Made by a program: the position numbers and the translations under genes
Shown: positions 31,426 to 40,727 of the stretch, piece by piece
How positions within the stretch are numbered: position 1 is the first letter of the stretch
Layout: the number at the start of each line of letters is the position of its first letter
The notes under the pieces: generated by a model
Databases searched by the model: none
Told to the model about the DNA's origin: nothing
The model's input: the letters and a program-made list of their open reading frames with translations, nothing else
Source of the DNA: Bdellovibrio sp.
GTDB lineage: Bacteria > UBA10199 > 2-02-FULL-44-16 > DYJF01
Direction: 5' to 3'
Assembly: GCA_020723205.1 (NCBI GenBank)
Contig: DYJF01000006.1
Coordinates: 1 to 53,156, forward strand
DNA length: 53,156 bases

Positions 31426-34072
31426 AATCGCAATGTCTTGGACATGTCTTCGGCTTAACCTCGAAATTCGCGCTGCGTATCTTCGCAACTAGGCCGGCTG
31501 CCGTCTCGAGCGACTCTGCAAGCGCCGCCTCCCACGCGTCGTCGTCCAAAAGACTGTGGGACCTCCTTCCGAACGAATAGTGGACGTCGTTGTATTCCCT
31601 CTTCAGGAAACCGTGTCTGTCCTCGGGTTTTCGCACCGAAAAAAGCATGCCGCCGACCGGCGTAGCCCCGGGCATCAGGAATCTGCGGACCGCCTCCACA
31701 TAGAGGGGGATCTGAACGTGCAGTCCGTCCTTCATTTTTTTTATGATGCTTGAGACCTTGCGGCCCGTCTTGTAGTCGACGACCGTGAAACAGGAGCCGT
31801 CGTCGGGCGCGTCTATGCGGTCGATGCGGCCGCGTATCATGGCGTCCGGTTCGTTCTTCACCTTGAGCTTGAGCACGGTCCGGGGCTCACGGCCGAAGCT
31901 CCATTCGAGCTTCGAGGGGAAAAGAGGGGCCGAAAGAGACCTGACCGTTTCGATGTCGGAGAAGACGACCTGAAGCGCCAGCATCTTCGCGTTCTTTTGC
32001 TCATGGGGTCTTAATCCGTCCGCCATGTAGCCGATGAGCGGCGCGCTCTTTATGAAGATCTCTTCCACGACCTTGTCCATCGCGCGGTCGAGGTTCTTCA
32101 TCTTCGATTCGTTCTCCGCCGCTTTCTTGAAGACCTCCATGTGTGATGAGTAAAAGCGTTCAAGCACTGCGTGGACTAGTTTCCCCATATCCTTCGACCG
32201 GATCTCGGGAGTTATCTCTTCCGGCGGCCTCAGGTTGAGGACTGTCTCCGCGAAGAACTTGAAAGGGCACTGGGCGTAGGACTCGATCTGCGAGGGAGTG
32301 ACGGCGCCCTCTGTGAACCGCTCTCTTACGAGCGCCTTCGCTTCGCTATCCGATATGGCGCCCTGAAACTCGTTGCGGCGGCCGCCTATCATCCTGTCGC
32401 GCTCGACGGCGATCGCGCGTTCTATGCGCGCCTTGCCGCAATGCAAGGGGGGAGGGAGAGGGACGTCGACGGGGACGGGATCGCCGTAGGGATCGAGAAA
32501 TTCCGAACGCGTCGTTTCGCCGCCCGAATCGTCTATGGCGGAATGCGAGAGGACGATCTCGCATGCGATCTTTGATGCGAGGCGGTCGAAGAAGAGCTCC
32601 TCCTCGGCAAGAACGAAGGAGGGGGGCGGGAAAATACCGGCGAACACGGCGTCGAAACTACCTTCGGACGAAAAAAAGAGCCGCTCTTTTAACGCGCCGG
32701 GTATGTTGCCTTCCGTCATATGAGGGACGAAGAGAAGTTCTGGAGCGCTCATGAGATCGTCCTCAAAATTGACGATGCGGATCTGCGTCATTTGCAAGAT
32801 ATCGTTCGCGGAGGAGTAAGAGGAGAGCCCCTCCGAGATGAGCATGCCGAGGAACGTCTCTTTTGTGACCTTTTCCGCTGCCGCCACCGCGGATGCGGCG
32901 GTCAAGGCCTTGAGCGCCGCTTCAATGCGGGAGAGCGAGATGATGCTGCGCGCGACCGCACGGTCACAAACCGCCCTCATATCGGTTCCGGCGCAGATCC
33001 TCTTCAGCTCGCAAGTGACGGCGGAGGCGTATTCCGCCACGGAGGCCGTCGGCGCGAGCGAGCGTACGAATTTCGTCGCAAGAGATTCGTTGACGACCGG
33101 CGCCGCAAGGGGTCCGCCCATGCCGTGTGTTTTCACGGCGAGCCCCGCTTCCTCGAGCCCTTCTATGATCTCGGTCAGCTTTCGTCCTCCGCGCCTCAAG
33201 CATATCGCGATATCGCCGGCAGGCGTTCCGCCCGCAACCGCCTTCCCTATCTCCTGAACGAGAAAGCGCGTCTCCTGGAAGGGAGATCTTAACACGACGT
33301 TCTTGACCTTGGGCGGGGCACTGCCGTCTTTCCGCTCGAGCCGGATAACTTTCGGGCCGAGTTTGTCCAGCGCGTCGAGGGTTCTCTTAAGATGCGGCGC
33401 GAAGAGAGATTTTTCCTCTTGGACTTCCGGTAAAGTGACATTTACCCCGATGCCGCGTTCATGAAGTGCGCCGATGATCTTCATCTGACCGGGCGTGAAA
33501 TGGTGGAACCCGTGGAACACGACGAGCTTTATTTCATCCAGCAAAGGAGAGGCGGCGATATTTTCGAACGCGCCTCTCGCAAGGTCGCCGTCGTCCGCAA
33601 GGCCTTTCGCGCGTTTTTCCTTTTCGTATCCTTCAAAAAGCGAAAGGAGGTCCCTCTCCCGCGGCGCCCTTCTGGCACCGAGGATATGGCCGAGTTCCTG
33701 CGCGGAGATGAAGTTCTTCTTGAGAGTCGTGATCGCCTCCGCCGCCTGCCGCGCGATCCCGATCGACGGCGCCTTGAAATATGAGAGCCGGCTCGAGCCC
33801 AACACCTTGAGCAGGATGAGCGACTGCTCGAGGTCGGATATGACGGGTCTCGCCTCGTTCGCCAGATATTTGATAAAATGGCCGAAGGTAACGATGGGGT
33901 CGCCCAGCACCACCTCTTTTCCCAAGATATATCGGCGCCGAAGCTCGAACGCCGCCGCCTCGGAGGGTAGAACACAAAGAGCCATGCGATTTGTCGTAAA
34001 TCCGGCGAGCAGTTCCAGCACCATGTCCGTCTTGCCGGACCCGGCCGGACCCGAGATGAGCGTTAGAGGCAT
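31364..34072 (-). CDS. addB: AddB-like helicase-nuclease subunit
   Basis: 902 residues. N-terminal Walker A-like ISGPAGSGKTDMVLELL, a degenerate helicase body (FHGFHHFTPGQMKIIG, DIAICLRRGGRK), and a C-terminal RecB-type nuclease with YAQCPFKFFAETVLNL, GKLVHAVLERFY, FTVVDYKTGRKVS and the final CPRHCDYEDVC. The four cysteines match the AddB iron-sulfur nuclease staple. With the addA-like gene it should resect double-strand breaks for RecA. It is first in the operon addB-addA-glnE. Confidence 0.83.
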   Translation of the reverse strand: MPLTLISGPAGSGKTDMVLELLAGFTTNRMALCVLPSEAAAFELRRRYILGKEVVLGDPIVTFGHFIKYLANEARPVISDLEQSLILLKVLGSSRLSYFKAPSIGIARQAAEAITTLKKNFISAQELGHILGARRAPRERDLLSLFEGYEKEKRAKGLADDGDLARGAFENIAASPLLDEIKLVVFHGFHHFTPGQMKIIGALHERGIGVNVTLPEVQEEKSLFAPHLKRTLDALDKLGPKVIRLERKDGSAPPKVKNVVLRSPFQETRFLVQEIGKAVAGGTPAGDIAICLRRGGRKLTEIIEGLEEAGLAVKTHGMGGPLAAPVVNESLATKFVRSLAPTASVAEYASAVTCELKRICAGTDMRAVCDRAVARSIISLSRIEAALKALTAASAVAAAEKVTKETFLGMLISEGLSSYSSANDILQMTQIRIVNFEDDLMSAPELLFVPHMTEGNIPGALKERLFFSSEGSFDAVFAGIFPPPSFVLAEEELFFDRLASKIACEIVLSHSAIDDSGGETTRSEFLDPYGDPVPVDVPLPPPLHCGKARIERAIAVERDRMIGGRRNEFQGAISDSEAKALVRERFTEGAVTPSQIESYAQCPFKFFAETVLNLRPPEEITPEIRSKDMGKLVHAVLERFYSSHMEVFKKAAENESKMKNLDRAMDKVVEEIFIKSAPLIGYMADGLRPHEQKNAKMLALQVVFSDIETVRSLSAPLFPSKLEWSFGREPRTVLKLKVKNEPDAMIRGRIDRIDAPDDGSCFTVVDYKTGRKVSSIIKKMKDGLHVQIPLYVEAVRRFLMPGATPVGGMLFSVRKPEDRHGFLKREYNDVHYSFGRRSHSLLDDDAWEAALAESLETAAGLVAKIRSANFEVKPKTCPRHCDYEDVCRYSGKESDELAEKGD

Positions 34073-34117
34073 GGAGAGATTATTGGCAGGGGATAGGCGA
34101 AGGTGTCAAGCAAATGA

Positions 34118-34148
34118 AAACGCCCGCCTAGACAGCCGGCAGGCGTTT
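34118..34148 (-). terminator. hairpin downstream of the FG-GAP lipoprotein gene
   Basis: AAAACGCCCGCC pairs imperfectly with GGCAGGCGTTT across about 10 bases. On the minus strand the stem ends in a short TTTTC. It is a plausible but weak terminator. Confidence 0.5.
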
Positions 34149-34165
34149 CAATGCGTTTGACCGCA

Positions 34166-35935
34166 TCATTGCAGGAATACGTTGATGGCCGCTACGGGCG
34201 CTGGAAGAGGTGTCTGGTTCGTCAGCGCCACGTCTGTCATATTGTCGCCGTTGTAATCGGCGGCCGTAATCTTGCCCGTGGCGATGCCGATGTTATAAGC
34301 AGCGTCGGTTACGAAATCCAGGGCCCCCGTTTCGCTCAACTGGTTCAGGAAGACGTAAAGGAAAGTGCCGCCGAGGCCTGCAACATCAGTATCACCGTCT
34401 CCATCAAGGTCTGCAAGAGCTATCGGCCTGAACGCCTGAAGCACCCACGTTTGAACAGCGTCGAACGTTCCGTCGCCGTTCCCGAGAAGGATCTGTAAGT
34501 CATTGGCAATTGATGTCGTGCTTAATCCGATATCGATATTGCCGTCATTGTCAAAGTCGGCGTTGGCGATACGATCGGGTTCGCCTCCTGCCGCAAAAAG
34601 CCCAGTTAACGCGAACGTGCCATCAGCTTGTCCCAAATAGACCTCAACATTGTCCGCGCCGCTGTCGGGGATAGCGAGGTCCATGTTTCCGTCGCCGTTG
34701 TAATCGGCCGCCGCCATGTCCATAGGTGCGGCTCCCGCAAGTGCGTAGGAGGTGGTTAAGGCGAGCTGGTATGACGTGGGATTGGTCAGGTAGATACGAA
34801 GCACTTGTCCGACGACCAGCGCCACATCAATGACCCCGTCCTTGTTGAAATCAGAAGCGACCAGATGCCGCGGATTGGCGCCCAATATGGGTATAGATTG
34901 TTCGAGCTTGATTGACCCTGTGCCGTCTCCCGTTCCTGTAAGGAACATATTATCATTGGGCAGTGCCGCGGCCACATCAAGGTTACCGTCTCGATTTAAG
35001 TCAAAGACCACCATATCGGACACTTCCTGTGTGGGACCTAAGAAGGTATTATTGACCGCGGCACCGAATGTTCCCGATGCTCCGGCGGACAGATATGTGG
35101 ATATCCTTGCGTCCGTCCTGCCGATCAGAAGATCGGGATAGCCGTCGTTGTTAAGGTCCCCCGATGCTGCACTGTCAACCGTCATGGTGTTCGTGAGAAC
35201 GCTTCCCGTGAGCGAAGCGTCCGATGTCGCAATGAAAATGTCCGTTCCTGCCGATATCTCCTCGGAGTTCGTCAATCCGTCCCCGTCGATATCGCTTGCT
35301 GAGCTGACTGTTGTCGAATCGTCGGTCGCATCGAGCACGTTCATGCCCGTCGTGGCGTACAAATTAGTTCTGATCAGGCGCGCGTTGGCCGTCGCGGAAT
35401 CGGGCAGGTATGTACCGATGGTTCTAGGTGTGAGTGGTAAGAATCCGACGCCGTCCACAAGTGCCGAAACTTCCCCGCGGACGACCTCGAAGTTGTCCAA
35501 AACCCCCCCGCCGTCGCAGTCGTTGAAATTGAGCGTGACGGAGGCCGTTACTGTGGGATCATCGGCGGAGGTGCACGTGTACGTGACCGGCATAGCGGTC
35601 GTGTAGGACGGGACGACAGTCGTCCCCGCCGCCAGAGAAAGCTCGCGCGTCGAGGCGTCGAACGCGAACGACGCCGAAAGTCCAACAACCGAGTAGTTGA
35701 CAGTGGGCACGTTCGTTGCCGTGCACGCGTCAAGTGTGATGGGCCCCCACGCGAAACCGGGCTCCATGCAATATGTCGCCCCCGTTGCGAGGGTCGCCCT
35801 CAATGTCGCCGCTGTCGGCGCAACAAGCGTCCCGGGCGTTGGAGAGGTTGGTTCGTTCAAGCCCGTCATGCAACCTCCGCATGCCAGCACGATTATCGCC
35901 GCAAATAAGGCAAGTTTTGATCTGTTATTCATTGC
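34166..35935 (-). CDS. FG-GAP/VCBS-repeat lipoprotein
   Basis: 589 residues from ATG 35935 (MAMNNRSKLALFAAIIVLA), with GAGGAC upstream. The signal peptide ends at Cys20 or Cys23 (IIVLACGGC), a lipoprotein site. At least seven FG-GAP/VCBS calcium-binding repeats run through the second half, for example DLNNDGYPDLLIG, DLNRDGNLDVA, DFNKDGVIDVA, DYNGDGNMDLA, DFDNDGNIDIG and DLDGDGDTDVAGLG, consistent with a beta-propeller. The first 200 residues include a cadherin/Ig-like stretch (STRELSLAAGTTVVPSYT). Likely outer-membrane or surface bound; ligand unknown. Confidence 0.82.
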   Translation of the reverse strand, partial: AMNNRSKLALFAAIIVLACGGCMTGLNEPTSPTPGTLVAPTAATLRATLATGATYCMEPGFAWGPITLDACTATNVPTVNYSVVGLSASFAFDASTRELSLAAGTTVVPSYTTAMPVTYTCTSADDPTVTASVTLNFNDCDGGGVLDNFEVVRGEVSALVDGVGFLPLTPRTIGTYLPDSATANARLIRTNLYATTGMNVLDATDDSTTVSSASDIDGDGLTNSEEISAGTDIFIATSDASLTGSVLTNTMTVDSAASGDLNNDGYPDLLIGRTDARISTYLSAGASGTFGAAVNNTFLGPTQEVSDMVVFDLNRDGNLDVAAALPNDNMFLTGTGDGTGSIKLEQSIPILGANPRHLVASDFNKDGVIDVALVVGQVLRIYLTNPTSYQLALTTSYALAGAAPMDMAAADYNGDGNMDLAIPDSGADNVEVYLGQADGTFALTGLFAAGGEPDRIANADFDNDGNIDIGLSTTSIANDLQILLGNGDGTFDAVQTWVLQAFRPIALADLDGDGDTDVAGLGGTFLYVFLNQLSETGALDFVTDAAYNIGIATGKITAADYNGDNMTDVALTNQTPLPAPVAAINVFLQ

Positions 35936-36065
35936 CATGTCCTCCTCCCCCTTAAGGAAAAGCAATTCCTATGCCACTGCACCTTCCTAAAAATACACGT
36001 AATTATTTGAAATATCTAGCTAAATTGAGGTATCCCATATCGGCAGGTATAAACTGCTCTGTTTT

Positions 36066-36079
36066 GTCAAATTTTTGAC
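36066..36079. promoter_or_regulatory. palindrome upstream of dinG
   Basis: GTCAAA-TT-TTTGAC is a perfect inverted pair in the AT-rich gap between the FG-GAP lipoprotein and dinG genes, 57 bases before the dinG start. It could be an operator. It is not a recognisable LexA box. Confidence 0.3.
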
Positions 36080-36135
36080 GTCGAATTTTTTCTTTTTGGG
36101 AATTCCTGCTTGTTTGTGTTATTGGCCGTTCTCTG

Positions 36136-38091
36136 ATGCGGAGCCACTTCGAATCCATAGCAAAACACCTTGCCGGCTATGAGGAACGCGCGGGCCAGAT
36201 AGAAATGGCCGTTGCCCTGTCGCGGGCCATCCAAAAAGGGGAGCATCTTCTGGCCGAGGCGGGCACCGGCATAGGTAAGAGCTTTGCTTATCTCGTTCCC
36301 GCGATCGACTGGGCGGTTCGTGAAGATAAGAGGGTCGTCATCTCCACGTACACGAAGGCGCTGCAGGAGCAGCTCGCAAGAAAGGACGTCCCTCTGCTCG
36401 CAAAGTCGCTGGGGATGGATTTCCGTTACGTCCTCTGCTTCGGCGGCGAGAATTACCTGTGCAAAAGGCGGCTCGATCGCACATGGCAACAGGGTCTCTT
36501 CGAAACGAAAAGGGAGACGGAAGAGCTCGCAGCGATAATGGATTGGGCTAAGGATACGGGGAGCGGTCTTCGCATGGAGCTTTCTTTCGAGCCGGCGGAC
36601 AGCGTCTGGTTCAAGTTGTGCCGCGAATCGGACGTGTGCCGCGGAAGGAAATGTTCGAACCGCGGCGAGTGCTTTTACGCCCGCGCGCGTGCAGAGTGGG
36701 AAAAGGCGCATCTTCTCATCGTCAACCACCACCTCTTTTTTTCGGACATCGCTTCAGGAAGGCAGCTTCTACCTTCTTACGACGGCGTTATCTTCGACGA
36801 GGCACACAATCTCGAAGAGGTTGCAAGCTCCCACCTTGGCTTTGAGCTCTCGAACTTGCAGCTCAAATATCTCCTCGAGGAATTCCATCAGCCGAGACAC
36901 GGGACCGGTTTTCTTTCACGCATCAGGGAGCTCAAGGGTAAAGGCGAGCTCCTCGTTATGACGAACGCAGCAAAGCAGGCGGGCGATCTCTTCTTCGAGT
37001 CGCTCATGAGGGTGATGGACGGAAGGGCGTCGGTCCCCCTTCGCGAGCCCGGCCGGATCGAAAACATACTGTCGTCCCCCTTGAACCAGCTTGCGGAGGC
37101 GGTCGATGAGGGAATGAAAGGCCTCAAGGACGGGGACGAGATGGACGAGCTTTCATCGCGGGTCGCGCGCCTGAAGCTTTACAGTTCGCTGCTCGATGAT
37201 TTCGTTACGCAGAAGAGGAGCGACCACGTTCATTGGCTTGAGGCGGAATCAAGCGCGCGGCGGACCAAATTAAAGCTCATGGCCGCGCCCGTGGACGTCG
37301 CGCCCCGCATGAAGGAGCTCGTCTTCGAAAGGATATCTCCCGTCATCATGACATCGGCGACCATGACGGTGGGGGAGAGTTTTGATTTCGTGAGGAGCCG
37401 GACAGGCGCGGAGGGAGCCAAAGAGCTCGTCATCCCTTCGCCGTTCGATTTTGAGAACAACGCGTTGTTGTATCTGCCAAAAGGACTGCCCGATCCGGCG
37501 CGCGCCGAAGATTCGCACATTGCCGCGATCAGTTCGCGAATCGAGGAACTGGTGAATGTTACGAACGGCAGGTCGTTCGTGCTCTTCACGAGCTATCAGA
37601 CCTTGGGGCGCGTCCACGACGTTCTTCTGCCGCGGCTCTCCGGCTTCAACGTATTAAGGCAGGGCGATCTTCCCAGATGGCTGCTTTTAGACGAGTTCAA
37701 GAAGGCGGAGCGCGCAGTGCTCTTCGGGACCGCTACGTTCTGGCAGGGGATAGACGTTCCGGGAAGCGCGCTCGAGTGCGTCATCATAACGCGCCTTCCG
37801 TTCGCGGTGCCCGACCATCCTCTCATCGAGGCGCGCCTGAAAGATCTGGAGGCGAGGGGCGCCGACCCATTCATGGACTATCAAGTGCCCAAGGCCGCGC
37901 TCCTGTTCAAACAGGGATTCGGCCGGCTGATCCGCCGCGCCGACGATGTGGGCATCGTAGCCGTCCTTGATCCGCGCGTAAGGACGCGTTCCTACGGGCG
38001 CGTTTTTCTGGGTTCTCTTCCCCGCTGCCGCGAGATCGAGGATATCGGCGAGCTCTCGTCCGCCTACGCCGGTCTTAAATCTTTGAAATGA
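36136..38091 (+). CDS. dinG: DinG/XPD-family ATP-dependent DNA helicase
   Basis: 651 residues. Walker A is LAEAGTGIGKSFAYLVPAID, the DEAH box is VIFDEAHNLEE, and QGFGRLIRRADD is the last motif. The 4Fe-4S cysteines are Cys109 (GENYLC), then Cys168, Cys173 and Cys179, whose X4/X5 spacing matches E. coli DinG. Such 5'-3' helicases unwind R-loops and repair intermediates. No N-terminal exonuclease domain. The start codon lacks a clear ribosome-binding site. Ends 1 base before the convergent comM-like gene. Confidence 0.92.
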   Translation: MRSHFESIAKHLAGYEERAGQIEMAVALSRAIQKGEHLLAEAGTGIGKSFAYLVPAIDWAVREDKRVVISTYTKALQEQLARKDVPLLAKSLGMDFRYVLCFGGENYLCKRRLDRTWQQGLFETKRETEELAAIMDWAKDTGSGLRMELSFEPADSVWFKLCRESDVCRGRKCSNRGECFYARARAEWEKAHLLIVNHHLFFSDIASGRQLLPSYDGVIFDEAHNLEEVASSHLGFELSNLQLKYLLEEFHQPRHGTGFLSRIRELKGKGELLVMTNAAKQAGDLFFESLMRVMDGRASVPLREPGRIENILSSPLNQLAEAVDEGMKGLKDGDEMDELSSRVARLKLYSSLLDDFVTQKRSDHVHWLEAESSARRTKLKLMAAPVDVAPRMKELVFERISPVIMTSATMTVGESFDFVRSRTGAEGAKELVIPSPFDFENNALLYLPKGLPDPARAEDSHIAAISSRIEELVNVTNGRSFVLFTSYQTLGRVHDVLLPRLSGFNVLRQGDLPRWLLLDEFKKAERAVLFGTATFWQGIDVPGSALECVIITRLPFAVPDHPLIEARLKDLEARGADPFMDYQVPKAALLFKQGFGRLIRRADDVGIVAVLDPRVRTRSYGRVFLGSLPRCREIEDIGELSSAYAGLKSLK

Positions 38092-38092
38092 A

Positions 38093-39616
38093 CTATACGA
38101 TATGCCGGTCGAAGGAGCGGTACTCGACCGCTTCGACGAGATGCCGGACTTTTATCTCTTTGCATCCTTCGAGGTCCGCGATGGTTCGTGCGATCTTTAT
38201 GCAGCGATGAAGCGCGCGCGCGGAATATGAGAGCCGCTCCGACGCTTCTTTCAGGAATGCCGCCTCTGTCCTTCCGATATTGCAGAATTCATGGAACTGC
38301 CTGTCCTTGAGTTCGGCGTTGCACGCGATCGCGCCTTTGTATCTTTCCTCCTGCCGCCGTCTCGCTTCGATGACGCGTCCGCGGATGTCCGCCGACGCCT
38401 CCGACGGCCTGTGTTCCAGAAGGTCGAGATGCGTGGGGGGCGAGACGCTGATGTGCAGATCGATCCGGTCTATGAGCGGTCCGGATATCTTCGACCTGTA
38501 CTGACGGATCTGCGGCACCGTGCAGATGCAGGGTTTTCTGGGGTGGCCGAAATGGCCGCACCTGCAGGGGTTCATCGCGGCGATGAGCATGAACCGCGCA
38601 GGGTAGGTGACCGATGCGCCGCTCCTTGAGATCTTCACGTGGCCTGATTCCAGGGGTTGCCGCAGGACCTCCAGCACGTCCCTGTGGAACTCGGAAAGCT
38701 CGTCCAAGAAGAGGACGCCGTTGTGCGCGAGGGATATCTCGCCGATCTTGGGTATGCCGTGGCCTCCGCCGACAAGTCCGGCGTATGATGCCGAATGATG
38801 CGGGGCGCGGAAGGGCCTTTCATGGTTCAATCTGAACTGTTGGCCGATGAGGCCGTGGACGCTCATGATCTTTGTTACCTCCAGCGCCTCCTCGTGAGTC
38901 AGCGGCGGAAGTATCGTCGGGAGCCGCTCCGCAAGCATCGTTTTGCCTGTACCGGGAGGACCTATGAGAAGGACGTTGTGCCCGCCGGCGCAAGCGACCT
39001 CAAGCCCGCGCTTTGCGGCATCCTGCCCGCGCACCTCCGAAAAATCGAGCGAGGAAAGATATTCAGGCGTCGTATCTTTCCGGTGCTCGAGTTGCGGTAC
39101 TTCGCCCGAATTTATGAAACGCTCGATGTCAGCGAGGGTGTTGACGCCTATCACGTCGACGTCTCCCACCATCTTCGCCTCGGCGACGTTCTCCGCGGGA
39201 AGAATGATGCCTTTGAACTTCTGGTCGCGAGCGAGCATGGTCATCAGCAGGGAACCGGCTACGGGCAGCAGTTGGCCGGTGAGCGACAGCTCTCCCGCGT
39301 AAAGATAGTGCTTTGCAGAATCCGGTTTTATTATCCCCCACGCCGCAAGCAGTCCCACCGCGATCGGAAGATCGAAGTGCACGCCGCTCTTCTTGATGTG
39401 GCCGGGCGCCAGATTTATTATCGTCTTGCGGTTTATGATCTGAAAGCCGGAGTTCCTGATCGCCGACGAGACGCGGTCCTTCGCCTCTTTGACCGCCGTC
39501 TCAAGGAGACCCACCATGTTCCAGCCGGGGAGGCCCTGCGAGGGTATGTCCACCTCAACATTCACCGGCGATGCTTCGAGACCGATGATGACGGCTGAAT
39601 GTACAGAGCTCAACAT
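38093..39616 (-). CDS. comM: YifB/ComM-family Mg chelatase-like AAA+ ATPase
   Basis: 507 residues. The N-terminal domain has the family opening VHSAVIIGLEASPVNVEVDI and NLAPGHIKKSGVHFDLPIAV. The AAA+ core has LLIGPPGTGKTMLAERLP, RPFRAPHHSASYAGLVGG, GEISLAHNGVLFLDELSEF and the zinc-like CRCGHFGHPRKPCIC. ComM is a hexameric helicase that extends branch migration in natural transformation, and YifB is its usual housekeeping name. No other competence genes lie in the window. Stands alone. Confidence 0.94.
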   Translation of the reverse strand: MLSSVHSAVIIGLEASPVNVEVDIPSQGLPGWNMVGLLETAVKEAKDRVSSAIRNSGFQIINRKTIINLAPGHIKKSGVHFDLPIAVGLLAAWGIIKPDSAKHYLYAGELSLTGQLLPVAGSLLMTMLARDQKFKGIILPAENVAEAKMVGDVDVIGVNTLADIERFINSGEVPQLEHRKDTTPEYLSSLDFSEVRGQDAAKRGLEVACAGGHNVLLIGPPGTGKTMLAERLPTILPPLTHEEALEVTKIMSVHGLIGQQFRLNHERPFRAPHHSASYAGLVGGGHGIPKIGEISLAHNGVLFLDELSEFHRDVLEVLRQPLESGHVKISRSGASVTYPARFMLIAAMNPCRCGHFGHPRKPCICTVPQIRQYRSKISGPLIDRIDLHISVSPPTHLDLLEHRPSEASADIRGRVIEARRRQEERYKGAIACNAELKDRQFHEFCNIGRTEAAFLKEASERLSYSARALHRCIKIARTIADLEGCKEIKVRHLVEAVEYRSFDRHIV

Positions 39617-39801
39617 GCCGGATCGTAATGCTTAATCCGTGCCAAGATGCGCGCACGATTATTTAAGGGAAATTTCTGCCCGAACGCAGTCGCCGCTGCT
39701 TTATTTTCGTACAGTGTGCACGGAAATCATGCAAAAAGCGCCGCTTGCTTTTTGGAGGAAAATCGGTGAAATCTTAAAAAATCTTAAGGAGGCCTGACAT
39801 T

Positions 39802-40725
39802 ATGGCAGAGAACGTGATCGTACTCGGTTCGGGACCGGCGGGCTATACGGCGGCGATCTACTTGGCGAGGGCGGATCTCAAGCCGCTCTTGATAACAGGC
39901 GTGCAGCCGGGGGGACAGCTCACGATAACGACCGACGTCGATAATTTTCCCGGGTTCGCCGATGGCATACAGGGCCCCAAGCTCATGGAGGAGATGCGCC
40001 GTCAGGCGGAGCGATTCGGCACGCGCATCATGAACGCAGAGGTGAGCTCCGTGGATCTCAAACAGCAGCCGTTCGTGATAAACACCTCCGAAGGGAGCTT
40101 TCTTACGAAGAGGGTCATTGTCTCCACGGGCGCTTCGGCCCAGTGGCTGGGTCTCGATGCGGAAACGAAGCTCATGGGAAAGGGTGTATCCGGTTGCGCT
40201 ACCTGCGACGGCTTCTTTTTCCGCGATCAAGAGGTTGCGGTCGTCGGGGGCGGCGACACGGCCCTCGAGGAGGCGGTCTTTCTCACAAGGTTCGCGAAGA
40301 GGGTGACGATCGTGCACCGCCGTGACGAGCTCCGTGCCTCGAAGATCGTGCAGGACAAGGCGAAGGAGAATCCCAAGATAGAGTTCGCGTGGAGCAAGGT
40401 CGTCGTCGATATCCTAGACGTGAAGGCGGGCAGGGTTACGGGCTTGAAGCTCAAGGACGTGAGATCGGGAGATGTGAGCAAGCTTTCCTGCACAGGGGTT
40501 TTCATAGCGATCGGCCACAAGCCCAACACCGAGATATTCAAGGGCCAGTTGGAGCTCGACGACAAGGGCTACGTCGTGACGAAGAAGTGCACGATGGAGA
40601 CGAGCGTGCCGGGCGTCTTCGCGGCGGGCGACGTCCAGGATCCGTATTACCGGCAGGCGATAACCGCGGCCGGCTCCGGTTGCATGGCTGCGATAGACGT
40701 GGAACGCTCCCTGTGCGTCTCATAA
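39802..40725 (+). CDS. trxB: thioredoxin reductase
   Basis: 307 residues. FAD-binding GSGPAGYTAAIYLARADL, GGQLTITTDVDNFPGF, the redox disulfide Cys132-Cys135 (SGCATCDG), the NADPH site VVGGGDTALEEAVFL and the FAD motif GVFAAGDVQDPYYRQAITA. A strong ribosome-binding site (AAGGAGG) lies 9 bases before ATG. Followed after 2 bases by the DUF3187 gene. Confidence 0.96.
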   Translation: MAENVIVLGSGPAGYTAAIYLARADLKPLLITGVQPGGQLTITTDVDNFPGFADGIQGPKLMEEMRRQAERFGTRIMNAEVSSVDLKQQPFVINTSEGSFLTKRVIVSTGASAQWLGLDAETKLMGKGVSGCATCDGFFFRDQEVAVVGGGDTALEEAVFLTRFAKRVTIVHRRDELRASKIVQDKAKENPKIEFAWSKVVVDILDVKAGRVTGLKLKDVRSGDVSKLSCTGVFIAIGHKPNTEIFKGQLELDDKGYVVTKKCTMETSVPGVFAAGDVQDPYYRQAITAAGSGCMAAIDVERSLCVS

Positions 40726-40727
40726 AA

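Noticed and set aside
36067-36732. 221-codon minus-strand frame opposite dinG
   Set aside because: Lies across the dinG helicase core and iron-sulfur region, which are unmistakable on the plus strand.
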